64,000 nucleotides of DNA from Stenocarpella maydis (lineage: Eukaryota; Ascomycota; Sordariomycetes; Diaporthales; Diaporthaceae): contig NQMI01000136.1 in NCBI GenBank assembly GCA_002270565.1, positions 60,796-124,795 of the forward strand, in the 5' to 3' direction. The notes below the pieces were generated by a model. That model searched no databases. It was not told where the DNA came from and saw only the letters and a program-made list of their open reading frames with translations. Position 1 is the first letter of the stretch. Each line of letters starts with the position of its first letter. The position numbers were made by a program, and so were the translations under genes. Shown here piece by piece: positions 24,621 to 36,181 of this stretch.

Positions 24621-25309
24621 GATACATGGCTTCAGACTGGGTATGTAGCTCACGTTTGGAGGTAGTGCTCCAGGTCAATCACTGGCTGACCTGCCTGGGG
24701 GCGTTCTTTCAGCCGGGTCATCATCAACTCTGTGCAGTGATCAAAGTGCTCCTCGGATTTCAAGATGCTGGCTAGAGAGTGTACACACGGCTGATTGTCA
24801 GTTTCCTAGGTATGTTCCAAGTCGCTCACCGCTGAGTCCGTTCCATGTCACCCCGTAAATTGTGTATCATTGCACCTGCGACCACTGCTATTTTACATCT
24901 CAATAACCTATTTACATGAGGAGTGGCGCTCCTGGGCTCAAAGCCCTATAGCCCAAGCTACAATAGGGGCAGTTCAGACAATGCTTACGGCTCGCGTGGC
25001 TGAGGCTAGCCACGGCCCAGAGACTTTCGATGGTGAATGGAAATATCTCGTGTAGACGATGCATCAGGCTCCATACGTAATGGAATACAGAGACACAAGG
25101 CTATTCCCCTGCAGTCACTGCAGGAAAAGGTGGGGAAGGGGGGGAAAGACTATTTGAATAACTTGGGTCCCCCTCGAACCCCCCTTTCCGCTACGCTCAA
25201 CTTATAAAATAGACCGTGGGCCGCTAGTTTAATTGCCAGCCCTAGACTAATCGTCAATCTCTAGCGGCCAAGAGATCAGCGGAGTGGGACATAGATAGAA
25301 GCTTACGTA
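24621..25309. other. Gene-poor sequence
   Basis: This may include unrecognisable 5' remains of the P450 relic. Near 25135-25145 there is a G-rich tract. Nothing else can be supported. Confidence 0.45.
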
Positions 25310-25575
25310 CCTTAGGCGAAGGGGCCACAGCAAAGGGGCCCCGGCAAAGACGGCAGCAAACTTTGGGACGGCAAAGGGGGCCCGAAAAAGAGGGCCTAAC
25401 GAAGAGGGCCCCGATGAAGAAGACCTGGACGAAGAGGGTTTAGACGAAGAGGGCGTGGACAAAGATATTTTAAATAAACAGGGCCTGGATAAAGAAGGCT
25501 AGATGAAGAGAGCCTAGACAAATAAAGAGGGCCTAAATAAAGACGGCGGCAAAGGGTAGCAATAAAGGGCAGCAA
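25310..25575. repeat. Degenerate ~15-bp tandem repeat (GACGAAGAGGGCCTG-like)
   Basis: About 10-15 imperfect copies of a purine-rich unit close to GACGAAGAGGGCCTG follow one another on the plus strand, with recognisable phase over roughly 200 bases (clearest between 25385 and 25550). Copies towards the right carry changes such as GAGGGTTTAGAC, AAATAAACAGGGCC and AAATAAAGAGGGCC. Many are G-to-A or C-to-T, as expected from RIP or deamination. If translated, undamaged units would encode an acidic repeat (DEEGL-like), so this could be a minisatellite or the remains of a repeat-containing gene. Confidence 0.65.
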
Positions 25576-27057
25576 TAAAGAGCTTAAAGAATCCTTAATT
25601 GATTAATTCAAGTTAAGATAACCTTCGCGTAATTAGCTAGGTAAGCTGGTTAAGAATGCTATGCAGGCCGCATACCTCGCAAGCTTGATCCACATCCCGC
25701 TCCGCTGTATAAAGCTGGCCTCTCGTTCAATAATAATATAGGTGTCTACCGAATCAAAAGTTTCTCCACATGCCCTATTCCGAAATCGAGTGACGGGTGT
25801 GTGTTTGAATGTTGGAAACCTAGTTAATTGTAGACGCAATGTTGCAAAATGGGACGAACTGGGCACGGCGTCCGCTCACTATATGACGCGTTTGCATGAG
25901 TGCTGCTGTAAGCCTAGTAAGTAAAACAGGAGGATCTGTTCATATTTGAGATACGAGGTTCAGAATTCAGATAATAATCGACAAGATCGTACCTCTGAGA
26001 AGCCGGCCCTGAGAGGCAAAGCGTTTTCACGTCTAGCTGTACTAGGTGATGGCATGACGCTGGCATGTTGTTGCTGGCGGCCTTGGCCACGAGGACTGAG
26101 GATACTGAGCAAACTCACACAAGTTTCATTCCCCTACAACCTAAGATTTCTAAGCCCAGAGAACTACGACTTTGTGACTAGATCTACTCTTCCACTGCAC
26201 CCCGGCGCGGGCAGCAAACTGTGCGTCCTGTAGTAGCAGTACCGGGCGGGTGCTTAGCTACACTAGGTCCCAGCAACAGCATGCTACAGATTTCCAAAAG
26301 GGGGATCATCGTCCCGCAAGAGTTCATCCAAAAAGGGGACGGCCCACATAACCTGATTGCATGTGATAAACCTGTTTCATTGTTCCTTCTTGGTGTAGGG
26401 CTGAAGTATTATGGGCCCGCTAGGGTCATCTCCGAGAACACAAACCGCGAGACACCACCAGCACAGTGACGCAACGCAGATTCACATGTCTCCGGTTGTG
26501 TTGTTTGCCACGGGGATGGGTTGCAGAGTAACAGAGTATGCAGTGTAACTTTACCCAGACCATGCTAAGAAGACGAGGACGGTTGGGCACGTCAGAGTGA
26601 ACACCTGGCCAGCAGCAACTCGTGGAAGCTCCTAGAGCATTTTAATCACCATGACAATCTCGGCATGAGCGACGGGGTTTGCTGGCCGAAGCACGCGATA
26701 AAGGAGACGAAAAGAAGGATCAACATGGAAGATAGGAATAGCGAGAAGTTTCATCTCCTTCAGCAGATCCTAACCAAAAGCTAGATATGATTTTCAAAAG
26801 GGGTATCTGATTTGCCTAAATAGAAGGCATTGTGGTGGTGGTACAGGACCATTACAAAACACAGTAGTAGCGACTCCAAAAAATTTTGACATATATACAA
26901 GTCCCCTTTCTGGACCTTCTCTCATTGTTTGCCTCTGGATGTTTACCCTTTCGACTCATTGATTCATGATGTAATCCTCGGACTACTCCAGAGGCCATTT
27001 TTGTGGTCGCATCGTTCATTAGTCCACACATACATTCTTGCTCTCAAGTACTGTCGC
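25576..27057. other. 1.5 kb without a recognised gene
   Basis: The left part (25576-25760) is somewhat AT-rich. No open frame with a motif is seen on either strand. The right end is the 3' flank of the sugar transporter. Confidence 0.5.
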
Positions 27058-28814
27058 TTAGACGGCATTGCTTGGCCCAGCGGGCTCGCCGTCGTGGTGG
27101 CCAGCGGCGGGTACCTCGGCCTTGGCGAAGTCGCGGGCGCCAGGCTTGAAGTGCATCTTGTCGGTGGTGACGGGCTCGTCGAGGGGCTGCCACGACTTGG
27201 ACTTCCAGGGGATGACGCCCAGGACGTACATGGAGTCGACCTCTTCGAGGGAACGGCCCTGGGACTCGTTGACGAAGAAGAAGGTGATGAGGACACCGAG
27301 GAAGCAGCAGCCGGCGAAGACATAGCCGTAGCGGTAGCCAATGGCGGCGGTGATCCAGGGGGTAAAGAAGGAGATGAGGAAGTTCCACAGCCAGTTGGCG
27401 GCAGTGCAGAGCCCCATGGCGACGGCACGGTAGCGGGACGGGAACATTTCACCGACGATGGCCCAGACAAGAGGTCCCCACTGTTTGAGTGCGGGTTAGC
27501 GCAGTCGATCTCGGCAGAGATGCATTGTGCGATGTTCGAACGGAGCAGGTAGTAACTTACGGTAACAGCGAAGCCGACGATGAAGAAGCAAGCGGAGGCA
27601 ATCATAGCAGAACCAACGGAGGAGATGGTGCGGGCGTTGGGGTCGTTGGGGTTGCCATCAGGGTAAAGAGCGAACGAGCCCAGGGAGGCGAAGACGATGA
27701 GCCACAGGAACATCCAGATACCGCCGATGATCATGGAGATACGGCGGCCGAACTTCTGGCCGACGTAGAGACCGCCGAAGGTGGAGAAGACGTTGACGGC
27801 CCCGAGGATCATGGAGATGATGTATGGGTTGGAGATACCGACGGACGAGAAGATCTGGGTTCCGTAGTAAAAGAAGAAGTTGGCACCGGTAAGCTGCTGA
27901 AGGGCCTGCAGGGCCATGCCGACGAGCACACGACGGAGCATAGCCGGGGCAGTGAAGATCTCGAACCACTTGGGCTCGCCGCCAGCAACCTCGGCCTCGA
28001 ACTTCTCGCGGATCTCAGACAGCTCGTGCTGGACCTCCGGGTGGTCCTCCGAGACGGACGAGATGAGAGCCAGGGTCTTGGCTGCCTCGGCCTCTCCACC
28101 ACGGCGGTACTGCCAGCGAGGGGACTCGCGCATGATCAGCATACCGGCGCCCATGATAGCCGGGGCGATGAAACCGATGCCCATGGTGATGCGCCACGAC
28201 TTGTCAGACGGGATTGCCTCGGTGCCGTAGTTGACACAGTACGAGACAAAGATACCGAGGGTGATGAACAGCTGGTAGGCGGAGACGAGAGCACCACGGG
28301 CTTGGCGGGGCGCGGTCTCGGACTGGTACATTGGCGTCAGGACGGAGAGCGCACCGATGCCGAAACCGTCAATAAGACGGCCGATAACGATCTGGTACCA
28401 CTTGTCCGTAGTAGTAATGCAGACGACGTTGCCGACGATGTACACTATGCACCAGAAGGTGATGGAGTACTTGCGGCCAAACCTGTCGGCGACGGGGGCG
28501 GAGACCAGAGCGCCGACCAGGCAACCAGCGCAGAGCATGGCGACCATCAGACCTTGCCGAACATTGCCGAGAGACAGGGCGCCGTTCTTCCGGGTATCGC
28601 CAAAGTGTTCTCTGAAGTTTGCCATTTGTGTGTAACCAGAGATGGCACCACCTTCCCATCCGAAGATGAAACCACCGAGAGACACGAGGAGGCCCATGAT
28701 AATGACCCGGAAATTGAGGACCTTGACGGGAGGGTAGTTGCCGGCGGAAGCCTCCTTCTCGTGGCCATGAGGTGGTGTCGAGGCACCACTGGCCGGTGTT
28801 TCTGCCATAGACAT
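27058..28814 (-). CDS. MFS sugar (hexose) transporter, 558 aa
   Basis: This is a plasma-membrane sugar:proton symporter of the MFS sugar-porter family (HXT/glucose-transporter class). Exons are 28814-27561 and 27480-27058, with a phase-0 intron; total 558 codons plus stop. Twelve membrane helices are readable. Family motifs are GGFIFGWEGGAISGY in helix 1, DRFGRK after helix 2, GRLIDGFGIGALSVLTPMYQSE, the ESPRW signature (RESPRW in place of PESPRW), QQLTGANFFFYYGT in helix 7, FGRR, and VGEMFPSRYRAVAMGL. The closing motif is NESQGRSLEEVD, where PETKGRSLEE is more usual. I chose the ATG at 28812-28814 because no upstream ATG is in frame; a second ATG lies two codons downstream. A 12-base G run is at 28929-28940 in its promoter. 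The transported sugar is not determinable from sequence. Confidence 0.94.
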
Positions 28815-29971
28815 GGTTGGTGATGCTGTGATACTGGCCGTGCGATACACGCTTAGTGGGTGTTGGGGGTCTCGCAAAGCAGGAGGATGACGAGCGAGAC
28901 TCGAGGGTAAAGAAGTAGATTCAGATCTGGGGGGGGGGGGTGCTTAGATATGAAAGGTATGAAGCGTGATGTAATGATGTCCAAGCACAAGAACCATTGC
29001 GGGATCAAAGAGCTTTTATGGGCTAAGGGAGAACTCCATGGTGCCTTCTGTGGGCATGCCACGAGGGTGACTCCAGACCTCCGTCTTCTTCTCCATGGGT
29101 TAGTGGCATGGAGACACTGGAGAACAAACGCCGGGGTGTCTAGCTTGGGGAGCGTGACCGACCAGATTCTTGGTGCCGTGGGGTGACAAAAACATTGCAT
29201 TGTCACCACAGGTATATCGGGTGGATCCATCGGAACCCGCCTGGTCGCCATGGTGGTTTGGCGTGCGATCCGGGGGCAATCGGGGGTGCCATGGTCGAGA
29301 GCCAGAGGCCTGGGATGATCGTCACGGTCTGGGCGATGAACCTTGTGGAGATGCACAAAACTTTTTGCGGAGCTGCACCTGGAGATCTCTCATCATCCGC
29401 AGAATGTCCGCGCCGAGAAAACGCCCGAAAGGGAGAACATGAACCGCAACGTCTGGCCATGGGCGGCCGGCGACGGTCGCATGATTGCTTGCCAGCCTCC
29501 CTGAGAAGAGGATGCCGTCCTGCCTGGGAAACGCAACACGACGTGCTGCCACGGGAATAGGAGACCGCTGCTGAGGCCGGGCCGACGCGACCGTGGCTGG
29601 TGGTGCGTCTAGTCGCAGTAGCTGCGGAGACTTAGCCGAGCGGCCATCGTGCAGCAGAGGTGAGGTTCTCCAGGCGGTGGCTTGCCTAGATCAGCCTCAT
29701 CTCGACGACACCCCACGGTTCCATCACCAGGGCCCGAGGTGCGACGCTACGAGGAACGGCCGAAAAATCACCAGCCCGAGCACGAGCCGCCTGTTGCGGG
29801 ACGGCACCGTGAGGACGATGCTGTGACGTAACCAGGTGAGTGTGTAGCTCTGTCTGGAGACATGACGGGGATTGTGAGGGCCTGAGGGCTGACCAACTTT
29901 GCGCGCGCCACTGACTGACTCGGGGAAGTCCAAAGACCTTGCTAAGGTTCATCGCGACGGCAGGTGTGGCT

Positions 29972-30018
29972 CCTGCGAGGCGACTGCGAGGCGACTGCGA
30001 GTCGCCTGCGAGTCGTCT
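29972..30018. repeat. 11-bp tandem repeat, about four copies
   Basis: Four consecutive units of the form CTGCGAGGCGA / CTGCGAGTCGC run together, differing at one or two positions. It is a short minisatellite with no coding context. Confidence 0.8.
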
Positions 30019-31989
30019 GATCCGGACTCGGACGATCGCCGTACTGGGGAGAGTCAACAACACCGGGTGATCAAATGGGGGCGCAGGGCTATGGCGCTGC
30101 GTGGGGCCAAGCCACCAAGTCACGAATACCGAGGCGGCTCCCGCCAGCCAGCGGCCTGAATATTACATCAGAGGCCAAATGCCGTGTCTACGTACCCGCT
30201 TTTAGGACCCGTCAAACGGCCCGTTTGCGGGAAGGTCGGATCTCGCCAGGGACGCATGAGGGTCAAATTTTGAGCCGCAAAGCCTCCGAGATGGTACGTC
30301 CTTCGCCTGAGACTCGGAAGAGCGAGGTCGACGGCAGCGCCATGCCAACAGGCACCTCCCTGTTTTCGGCTGTCAATACAACGGTGGTTCAGGTCGAACG
30401 AAGCCGGGAGAACATGGTCGGCCCCATGAATACTGTATCGTCATGCAGATGAAAATGCCGCCTCTGCCCAGGAAACAACGAAACCTGGCTGACGTAGGAG
30501 ATTGATATTCCTTGGCCACAATTGTCTTCAAACAATGGCACCCTAGCATTGGAGATAAGCATTGTGACTGAAATCCCGCATGGATTCTGCGGGATTGACT
30601 GCGCGAAATAGACAGGGTGAGCTGTTGGGAGACTCTGCGAATTCCGCCAACGTTGCATCCCGCCGAATGTCGCTGCGAAAGATTCGCCGATCCCTGGCCC
30701 CTTTTCCGCGGTGGGCTGGCTGACTGCCTGGCAGCCTGGCTGACCCTCCAGCGGCAATCCCATGCTCGGTTGCACTTGCAGAGCATTCCATCCCATTCAG
30801 AATAGATGCATTATCGTTCGTGATCTTGAGGGTCGGCCAAGCAATGCTGTCTTGGCTTGTGTCTCTCTGGTCTTCCTGTTCGCAGAATTGAGCAGCGAAA
30901 GCCAACAAGTGGCGACTGGCCCGAGGTTAATCCTGCGCTTGTTGGACGCCTTGGCGGAGATTGCCCGACATCGCCTGTGCAAGTAAGTACCTGTACTTGC
31001 GGGGTTCGATAGGTCTCCGCGTGGTCGGACTGGAGCCGGAAGAGGTCGCCCGGGAGAGGATCGGAGAGGCCGCGAGATGGAACGAGAGCAGAATCGGCCA
31101 GCCGGCCAGCATCCATTTCCAGCAGCCAGTGGTCGCAATTCCAGGCCCGAGGTCGAGTGGTGGCCGCTTGCTCGATTCCTCCACGCATCGCTAGTCGAAT
31201 GCCCCGGGCGTCAAGACTTGCTATGACACATGCTACCTCAACGGTCGTAGTTGAGTAAGAGTGCACAGAACGTTATTTCGTTATGGGGCCTGCATGGTTA
31301 GGCCCGGACTTTGCTCAAATAATGGCTGACCAGGTGGGGGCTGTATCGTGGTCGACACTTCAGCATTGCCTCCCCAAGTTGTTGGTGTCGGCAGAGCATG
31401 CGTGCGATCACCGTTGACCTTCGAGAGATGCGAAGGCTCCCGCCCTCTTTATAGGTGCACCGAATGAGTCAAGACTCTTTGTGGTCTGCGGCATTCGAAC
31501 AGACGTGGAGACCTCATGCAGCGTGGTGCTGGAAAAGTCTGCACACCAGTCATTGTGGAACGCTGTCTAACGCGATAGTTGGGCGCTCAAGCTTATCTCT
31601 GAGTTTTCTCTGCCCTCCACGAGGGTTCTCGTTGCAATGCTTGGTTGGTGCGGGTCTTCGTGTGATACCCTGCCGCCGCTGATGGCCAGGTTCGAACATC
31701 TCAGCCCCAACGCGGTGAAGACAACGGCCATCCTGCAGGCAACGTCAGCTGAGTCCCCTTCGCTCAGGTCAAGATTGCTCGACTGCTGGAGCCAAAGCAT
31801 AATTCCATGGATCTGCAAAGCACCCGACGACAGCAGGGTATTTACTGAATGTCCAGCGTGGGTGCGAGGATGATACTGTTGTTTGTCCTGAGGTCTCCGT
31901 CCGTCATTGCGATTCACGTTGTGAGTGCCCACGGAACATGGCCGCGATGGAAAGGGATCTCCACCGATATCTTGGACCCAATTTTCACG

Positions 31990-32870
31990 AGACCAGATGC
32001 AGCCTTGACAGGAGTCTCACAGCGGCAAGGTGGGCTCCCCGCAGAGTGACCAAGCTTGTGGGAAAGATATGGTCGCCCGTGCAGCTGTGCTGTTCTTGTC
32101 CACCACCGGGGCACTACAGCCAAGGTACAAGTAGGTGCTTTCGTAGTTGACTCCTACATATTCCCGGACCCGCCGGCCTCTGGTATCGGTGTTGCCGTGC
32201 ATTGCTCTCCATACGTAGTCGAGGGATACCGAAGCCTGAATAGCAAGGAGCTCCACTGCTCAGCATGCCTACACGTGTTTGCCGTCTCCGGACCGGATGT
32301 GAAAGCGTCTGGTAATCAAGACCCGTTGGTGATGATTGCGATTTCAAAGGCTCGATGATTCGCATCCTGCCGCAGTGAGCGATCGACTTCATCGTTCCAT
32401 CTTGACGACTGAGTCCGTGGGAGTGGAGCAGCCCACTGATTGGGTTCGCTGGGATCTGGTCTAGTGCATCGTTGGATATGCAATAAGCGCATGAAATGTT
32501 TCAGTGGCAGCCTTGCAGTAAATCTGGGCAATTCGTCCTCGGTGAGCCAGTATTCCTCGGATCAATTCTGTCCATGGTCAGATTGATATTCTCTCACGAC
32601 AAGGGAACGCGGGTAACATACCTGCACCCAACCCCAAGCGGTTCGATCCCAGAAGGTCTGAGTGCCGAAGCAAATGTCTAATTCTCCATGTGAGCCTGCA
32701 GGTCGGAGTTCTCGGAATTACCAGGCTGCCCATGTGCGCTGGTCCAGCGCAATGCTGTGTGATATGCTGCAGAGTTGGACTGCAACACTCCCTTATTGTA
32801 CCAATAAATGTTCATGCTGATGCTTGATGGATCCCCCCCCTTCGTTGACATGTCGACAGAAGCGAGCACA
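31990..32870 (-). other. Possible unrecognised or decayed multi-exon gene
   Basis: On the minus strand, several fragments look more protein-like than background: SMNIYWYNKGVLQSNSAAYH (near 32820-32750), ICFGTQTFWDRTAWGWVQ ending at a GT (near 32670-32615), RSLRQDANHRAFEIAIITNG (near 32390-32325), and a 60-codon run with YVGVNYESTYLYLGCSAP, an N-S-T site and ISFPQAWSLCGEP (32220-32017). I could not join them into one closed frame and found no start. This may be an unknown secreted protein gene, a relic, or chance. Confidence 0.25.
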
Positions 32871-33195
32871 CCGCGGTGCTAATGCCAGCCATCACCCTGT
32901 GAAGATTGGCACGGCCGCAACGCCTTTCGGGTCAGAGGCAGTTGCTGGGGAACGAGTACCCAGGGCACATGTGAACGCATCCTTGGGTCGAGACTGCTAG
33001 TGCATTGTGTCACCTTGGGCGAGGTCGACGAGGGCAATGTTTCGCTGCCGGCTGCCGGTGTCGCACCACGGGTACCACTGAGGCGAGGGGCTGATCCGGC
33101 GCAGAGAGGTATCATCATGGTGCAAGGCACCATTGTATATCAGCACATGATGCATGTATGGTTGTGTCCCTCCAGACGCAGGTGTTCAGTATATG

Positions 33196-33219
33196 TGTGT
33201 GTGTGTGTGTGTGTGTGGA
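33196..33219. repeat. (GT)n microsatellite
   Basis: A run of about twelve GT dinucleotides lies within the gene-poor region. Confidence 0.9.
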
Positions 33220-34459
33220 AAGGACCAGGCTTGGCTCGGCCGCCCGCGGATGCACTGAAATGTGCTCTGGGAAAGGGGATGAGGGTGGTGTCTTCTCATT
33301 GTCGCCCTTGAGATGATGGCGATGGGGGAGAAGACAGCATGGCGTGACAACCACAACGGAAATTGGAGGCCACAGACGTCGGATGAGAGCGAGAGGTCAG
33401 GAAAGAAAAGAAAAGAGAAGAGCAGAGCACGAGACAGCCGGGGCCGAGAAGAAGAACAGTGCAGGACGGGTATGCATACTACGAGCTAGAATGTCCGGGG
33501 CACAAAAGTCGGGAACCAGTCGTCGTGCTTGAAATTCTGGGGAAGTAGGCAGAGCCCCAGGTTGAGAGTTAGCCGGGGAGACCCCGGCCGGGGCGTTGGG
33601 CTTCTGGAACGTGGGGGCCTTTCTCCATGTCACGCGAGGAAAAGGACGTCTCCTAGCAGGTTGTCACGGGTCTATGGTGAGGAAGGACATGGGCAGAGAC
33701 GGCCAGGCTGGGACAGGCCCTGTTGCTACCTAGGTATTGTGAGGATGGCCAGCCAATGAAGGCCGTCCAGCTTGGGCAGCGCTGGAGAATCGAGATATCG
33801 AGTTCGACCTTGGGCCGGACGCGTAGTAGAAGGGCGAGCAGTGGCTTATTCTCCTGGACGTTCTCGTGTTTGTGGATGATCAGCAGAGAAGCATACAGAA
33901 ATGAGGTTGTTCAGACGCGGAAAGTCCATTTAATATGGAAGCATGTACAGCATGCTGCCACAATGTCTGCTGGCGCTGTTGAGGTCGCAAACTTAGTGAT
34001 GGGCTAATGCGTCGAGCAGCTGAGGCCAGCTTGAGGCTGACTGATGATGGTCGAACAGTTCGGCACTGGTGGGCAAAAGCATTGAACCCCAGGGGGGTCC
34101 CCACACTCTACCAGGTCCAGAGGGGTGTCGCCCAATGCACATCCCCACACTAGAGAAGGCAGCGTAGCAGACAGGGCACCAGACAGGGCATCCGGGGGGG
34201 GGGCTGCAGATTTTACACTACAGGACCACCGCACCACCCGACTACGCCCGGAGCAGGCCATCCGTGCAACTCGTCCGTCACCACCACGTCAACACCATCG
34301 CCAGCATCACCACTTGTATCGTCACCACTCCCTGGCTCACATCCATCTGCGGCTCCTTACACCCCTGCAATCCCACCCATCTTCAGCTCCATCTCAGAGC
34401 CCCAGCATTGCTGGACCCCATTCAGGCCAATTGACTCCCTCCTCGTCACAGCCGCCAGC

Positions 34460-34833
34460 ATGGTCACCACCCGCGCCTCAGCCGCGCGCTCGCGCTCAGG
34501 CACACCAGCCACCCAGCCAGCGCCCGCCCCCGACCCCGCCGCCGCCGCTGGCACAGCAACCCCGGGCATCGACCCGGCCACGAAAAAGCGGACCATAAAC
34601 CACATGAACAAGGACCACGCCGACGACATGTCCGCCATCCTGCAGCACTACTCCGGCCTCTCCGCCCCCGAGGCGCAGGGCGCCGAGATGCTGGACCTCG
34701 GCCTCGCGGCAATGACCATCCGCTCCGCCTCGGGCGTGCACACCGTCCCCGTCACCCCGCCCATGGACACCTGGGACGACCGCCGCGCGAGGCTGGTCGC
34801 CATGACGGCCGACGCGCGCAAGGCGCTGGGCCT

Positions 34834-34865
<32 letters not shown>

Positions 34866-35290
34866 GTGCTCACCACGCACCCGCGGCTTCCGAGGAGACC
34901 CCGGCACCACCCAGGACTCAGCCCGCCGCCCCGCGCTACGTCCCACCACAGGGGACAGACTTCATCAGCCTCGCCGGCGTCTCCTTCTATTTCCTCTGCG
35001 CCGGGCTCGTCTACGGCGGCCTCGTCACCCCGGGCTCGCCCGCCTGGCGCGCCGTCGAGGCCGTCCGCTTCCCCCAGGGCCCCGTGGCCTTTGCATGGCT
35101 TGTCGAGGTGCTCTTCCTGCCCGTGCTGGCCATCCACGTCGCCGAGGCCTGGTGGATGGACCGCTCGCGCCTGCGCCCGGCGGGCGTGGCCCGCGGGTCC
35201 GCCGTGTGGCTGCTGTGGGTGGCGAATACGTTCCTCGAGGGCGTGCCGGCGTATCGGCGGTGGGACCGGGTCAAGGCCAAGGCCGAGTAG
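34460..35290 (+). CDS. DUF2470 domain protein with C-terminal membrane helices, 276 aa
   Basis: This is a single-exon gene. Residues about 43-125 match the DUF2470 fold found at the C-terminus of HugZ/pyridoxamine-phosphate-oxidase-like heme proteins: INHMNKDHADDMSAILQHY, a hydrophobic strand ending in MTIRS, and TWDDRRARLVAMTADARKAL. The flavin/heme-binding split-barrel domain is absent, so no heme oxygenase activity can be inferred. A pure acidic run (DDGDDDDDDD) follows, then three hydrophobic segments (SLAGVSFYFLCAGLVYGGLV, VAFAWLVEVLFLPVLAIHV, SAVWLLWVANTFL). This suggests a membrane-anchored protein with the DUF2470 domain facing the cytosol. The N-terminus is Ala/Pro-rich. It is convergent with the LCB3 gene. 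The biochemical role is unknown. Confidence 0.85.
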
Positions 35291-36181
35291 GTCGGACTGT
35301 CGCCGTGGTTGTTCGGCGTGTGCGGTGGGCTTGCGGGCTTGGCCGTGTTGAAAATTGTATTTTTCTCGGTGTTGTTGCTGCTAGTTTCTCTGCTCCCCTG
35401 TGACACGTGCATGCCTGATTTCTCCCCCTCTACCCGCCGCGGGTGGCCGTTGCGCCCGGGCTCCCCGTTCAGCAGCCCAGTGCTGTATTCTGGAGCAACT
35501 ATCCTCACGTGTAGCTCTAAAATAGATCGCCCGCAACGCCTGACCACGTAGAGACTGCTGGGGCCCTCGAAGCATAAGCCGTTGATAGGCTGCATCAAGC
35601 CTCAGGTATCTGCGTCACATGAATACGCACTCGCGCTAATTAAAGAAGCCAAGGCAGCCCAGATCACGAAGGATGGTATGGACCAGAGATCAAAGAAAAG
35701 GCACGGTGGGGGAGCACCCCATGTCTTCGCCACTAAACACCCCGGGGTCCACGGTCCACGGTCCACAAGTTCGATGGAATGACAATCTTCGATGCTGGGT
35801 TGGGCGTAGAAGCTCGGAGGGTCATGATTCTCACTGTCCGCCGGTGCAAGGATATTGCGCGCAATGGAGCACGAAGGCGGATAACAGTGTCGGAAAAAAG
35901 TAATATAGTAAACGCCCTGGAATGCACCGAGCGACGGGCCATATTCGGGGCCGACACCCGACGGCGAAAGAATTGGTATAGACAAGCGTCTCTTCATGCA
36001 TCGGATTAATGATTACTGTTCCTGAGAGTGCTTTATAGCCTCATGTGGTGGTTTCCTGGGTTCAACAATTACACATCACACTGACCGGCCGGACATCAAG
36101 TGCCCGGATCACAACTGGCCCAGCACCGTATCCCCAGCGCCTACGCGTGGGGAATTTCCCTGGCTGGCAAAAACCAGACGT
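35291..36181. other. Intergenic region between convergent genes
   Basis: This is the shared 3' flank of the DUF2470 gene and LCB3. It contains a direct repeat GTCCACGGTCCACGGTCCAC near 35749. No gene is recognised. Confidence 0.55.

Larger units (their letters stand above)
28815..34459. other. 5.6 kb gene-poor region
   Basis: No conserved gene is recognised. Many short open frames overlap on both strands (for example near 30390-30908 and 30811-31266 on minus) without motifs. The region holds a short tandem repeat at 29972-30018, a (GT)n microsatellite at 33196-33219, a purine-rich stretch near 33390-33430 and a ten-base G run at 34194-34203. A set of protein-like fragments at 31990-32870 is listed separately. 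Confidence 0.5.

Noticed and set aside
27489..28823. 444-codon plus-strand open frame
   Set aside because: It lies antisense to the sugar transporter; its Asp/Glu/Gly-rich content is the complement of the transporter codons.
32620..32660. Possible tRNA T-arm (CGGTTCGATCCC)
   Set aside because: The arms cannot be completed in either direction; this is probably random sequence.
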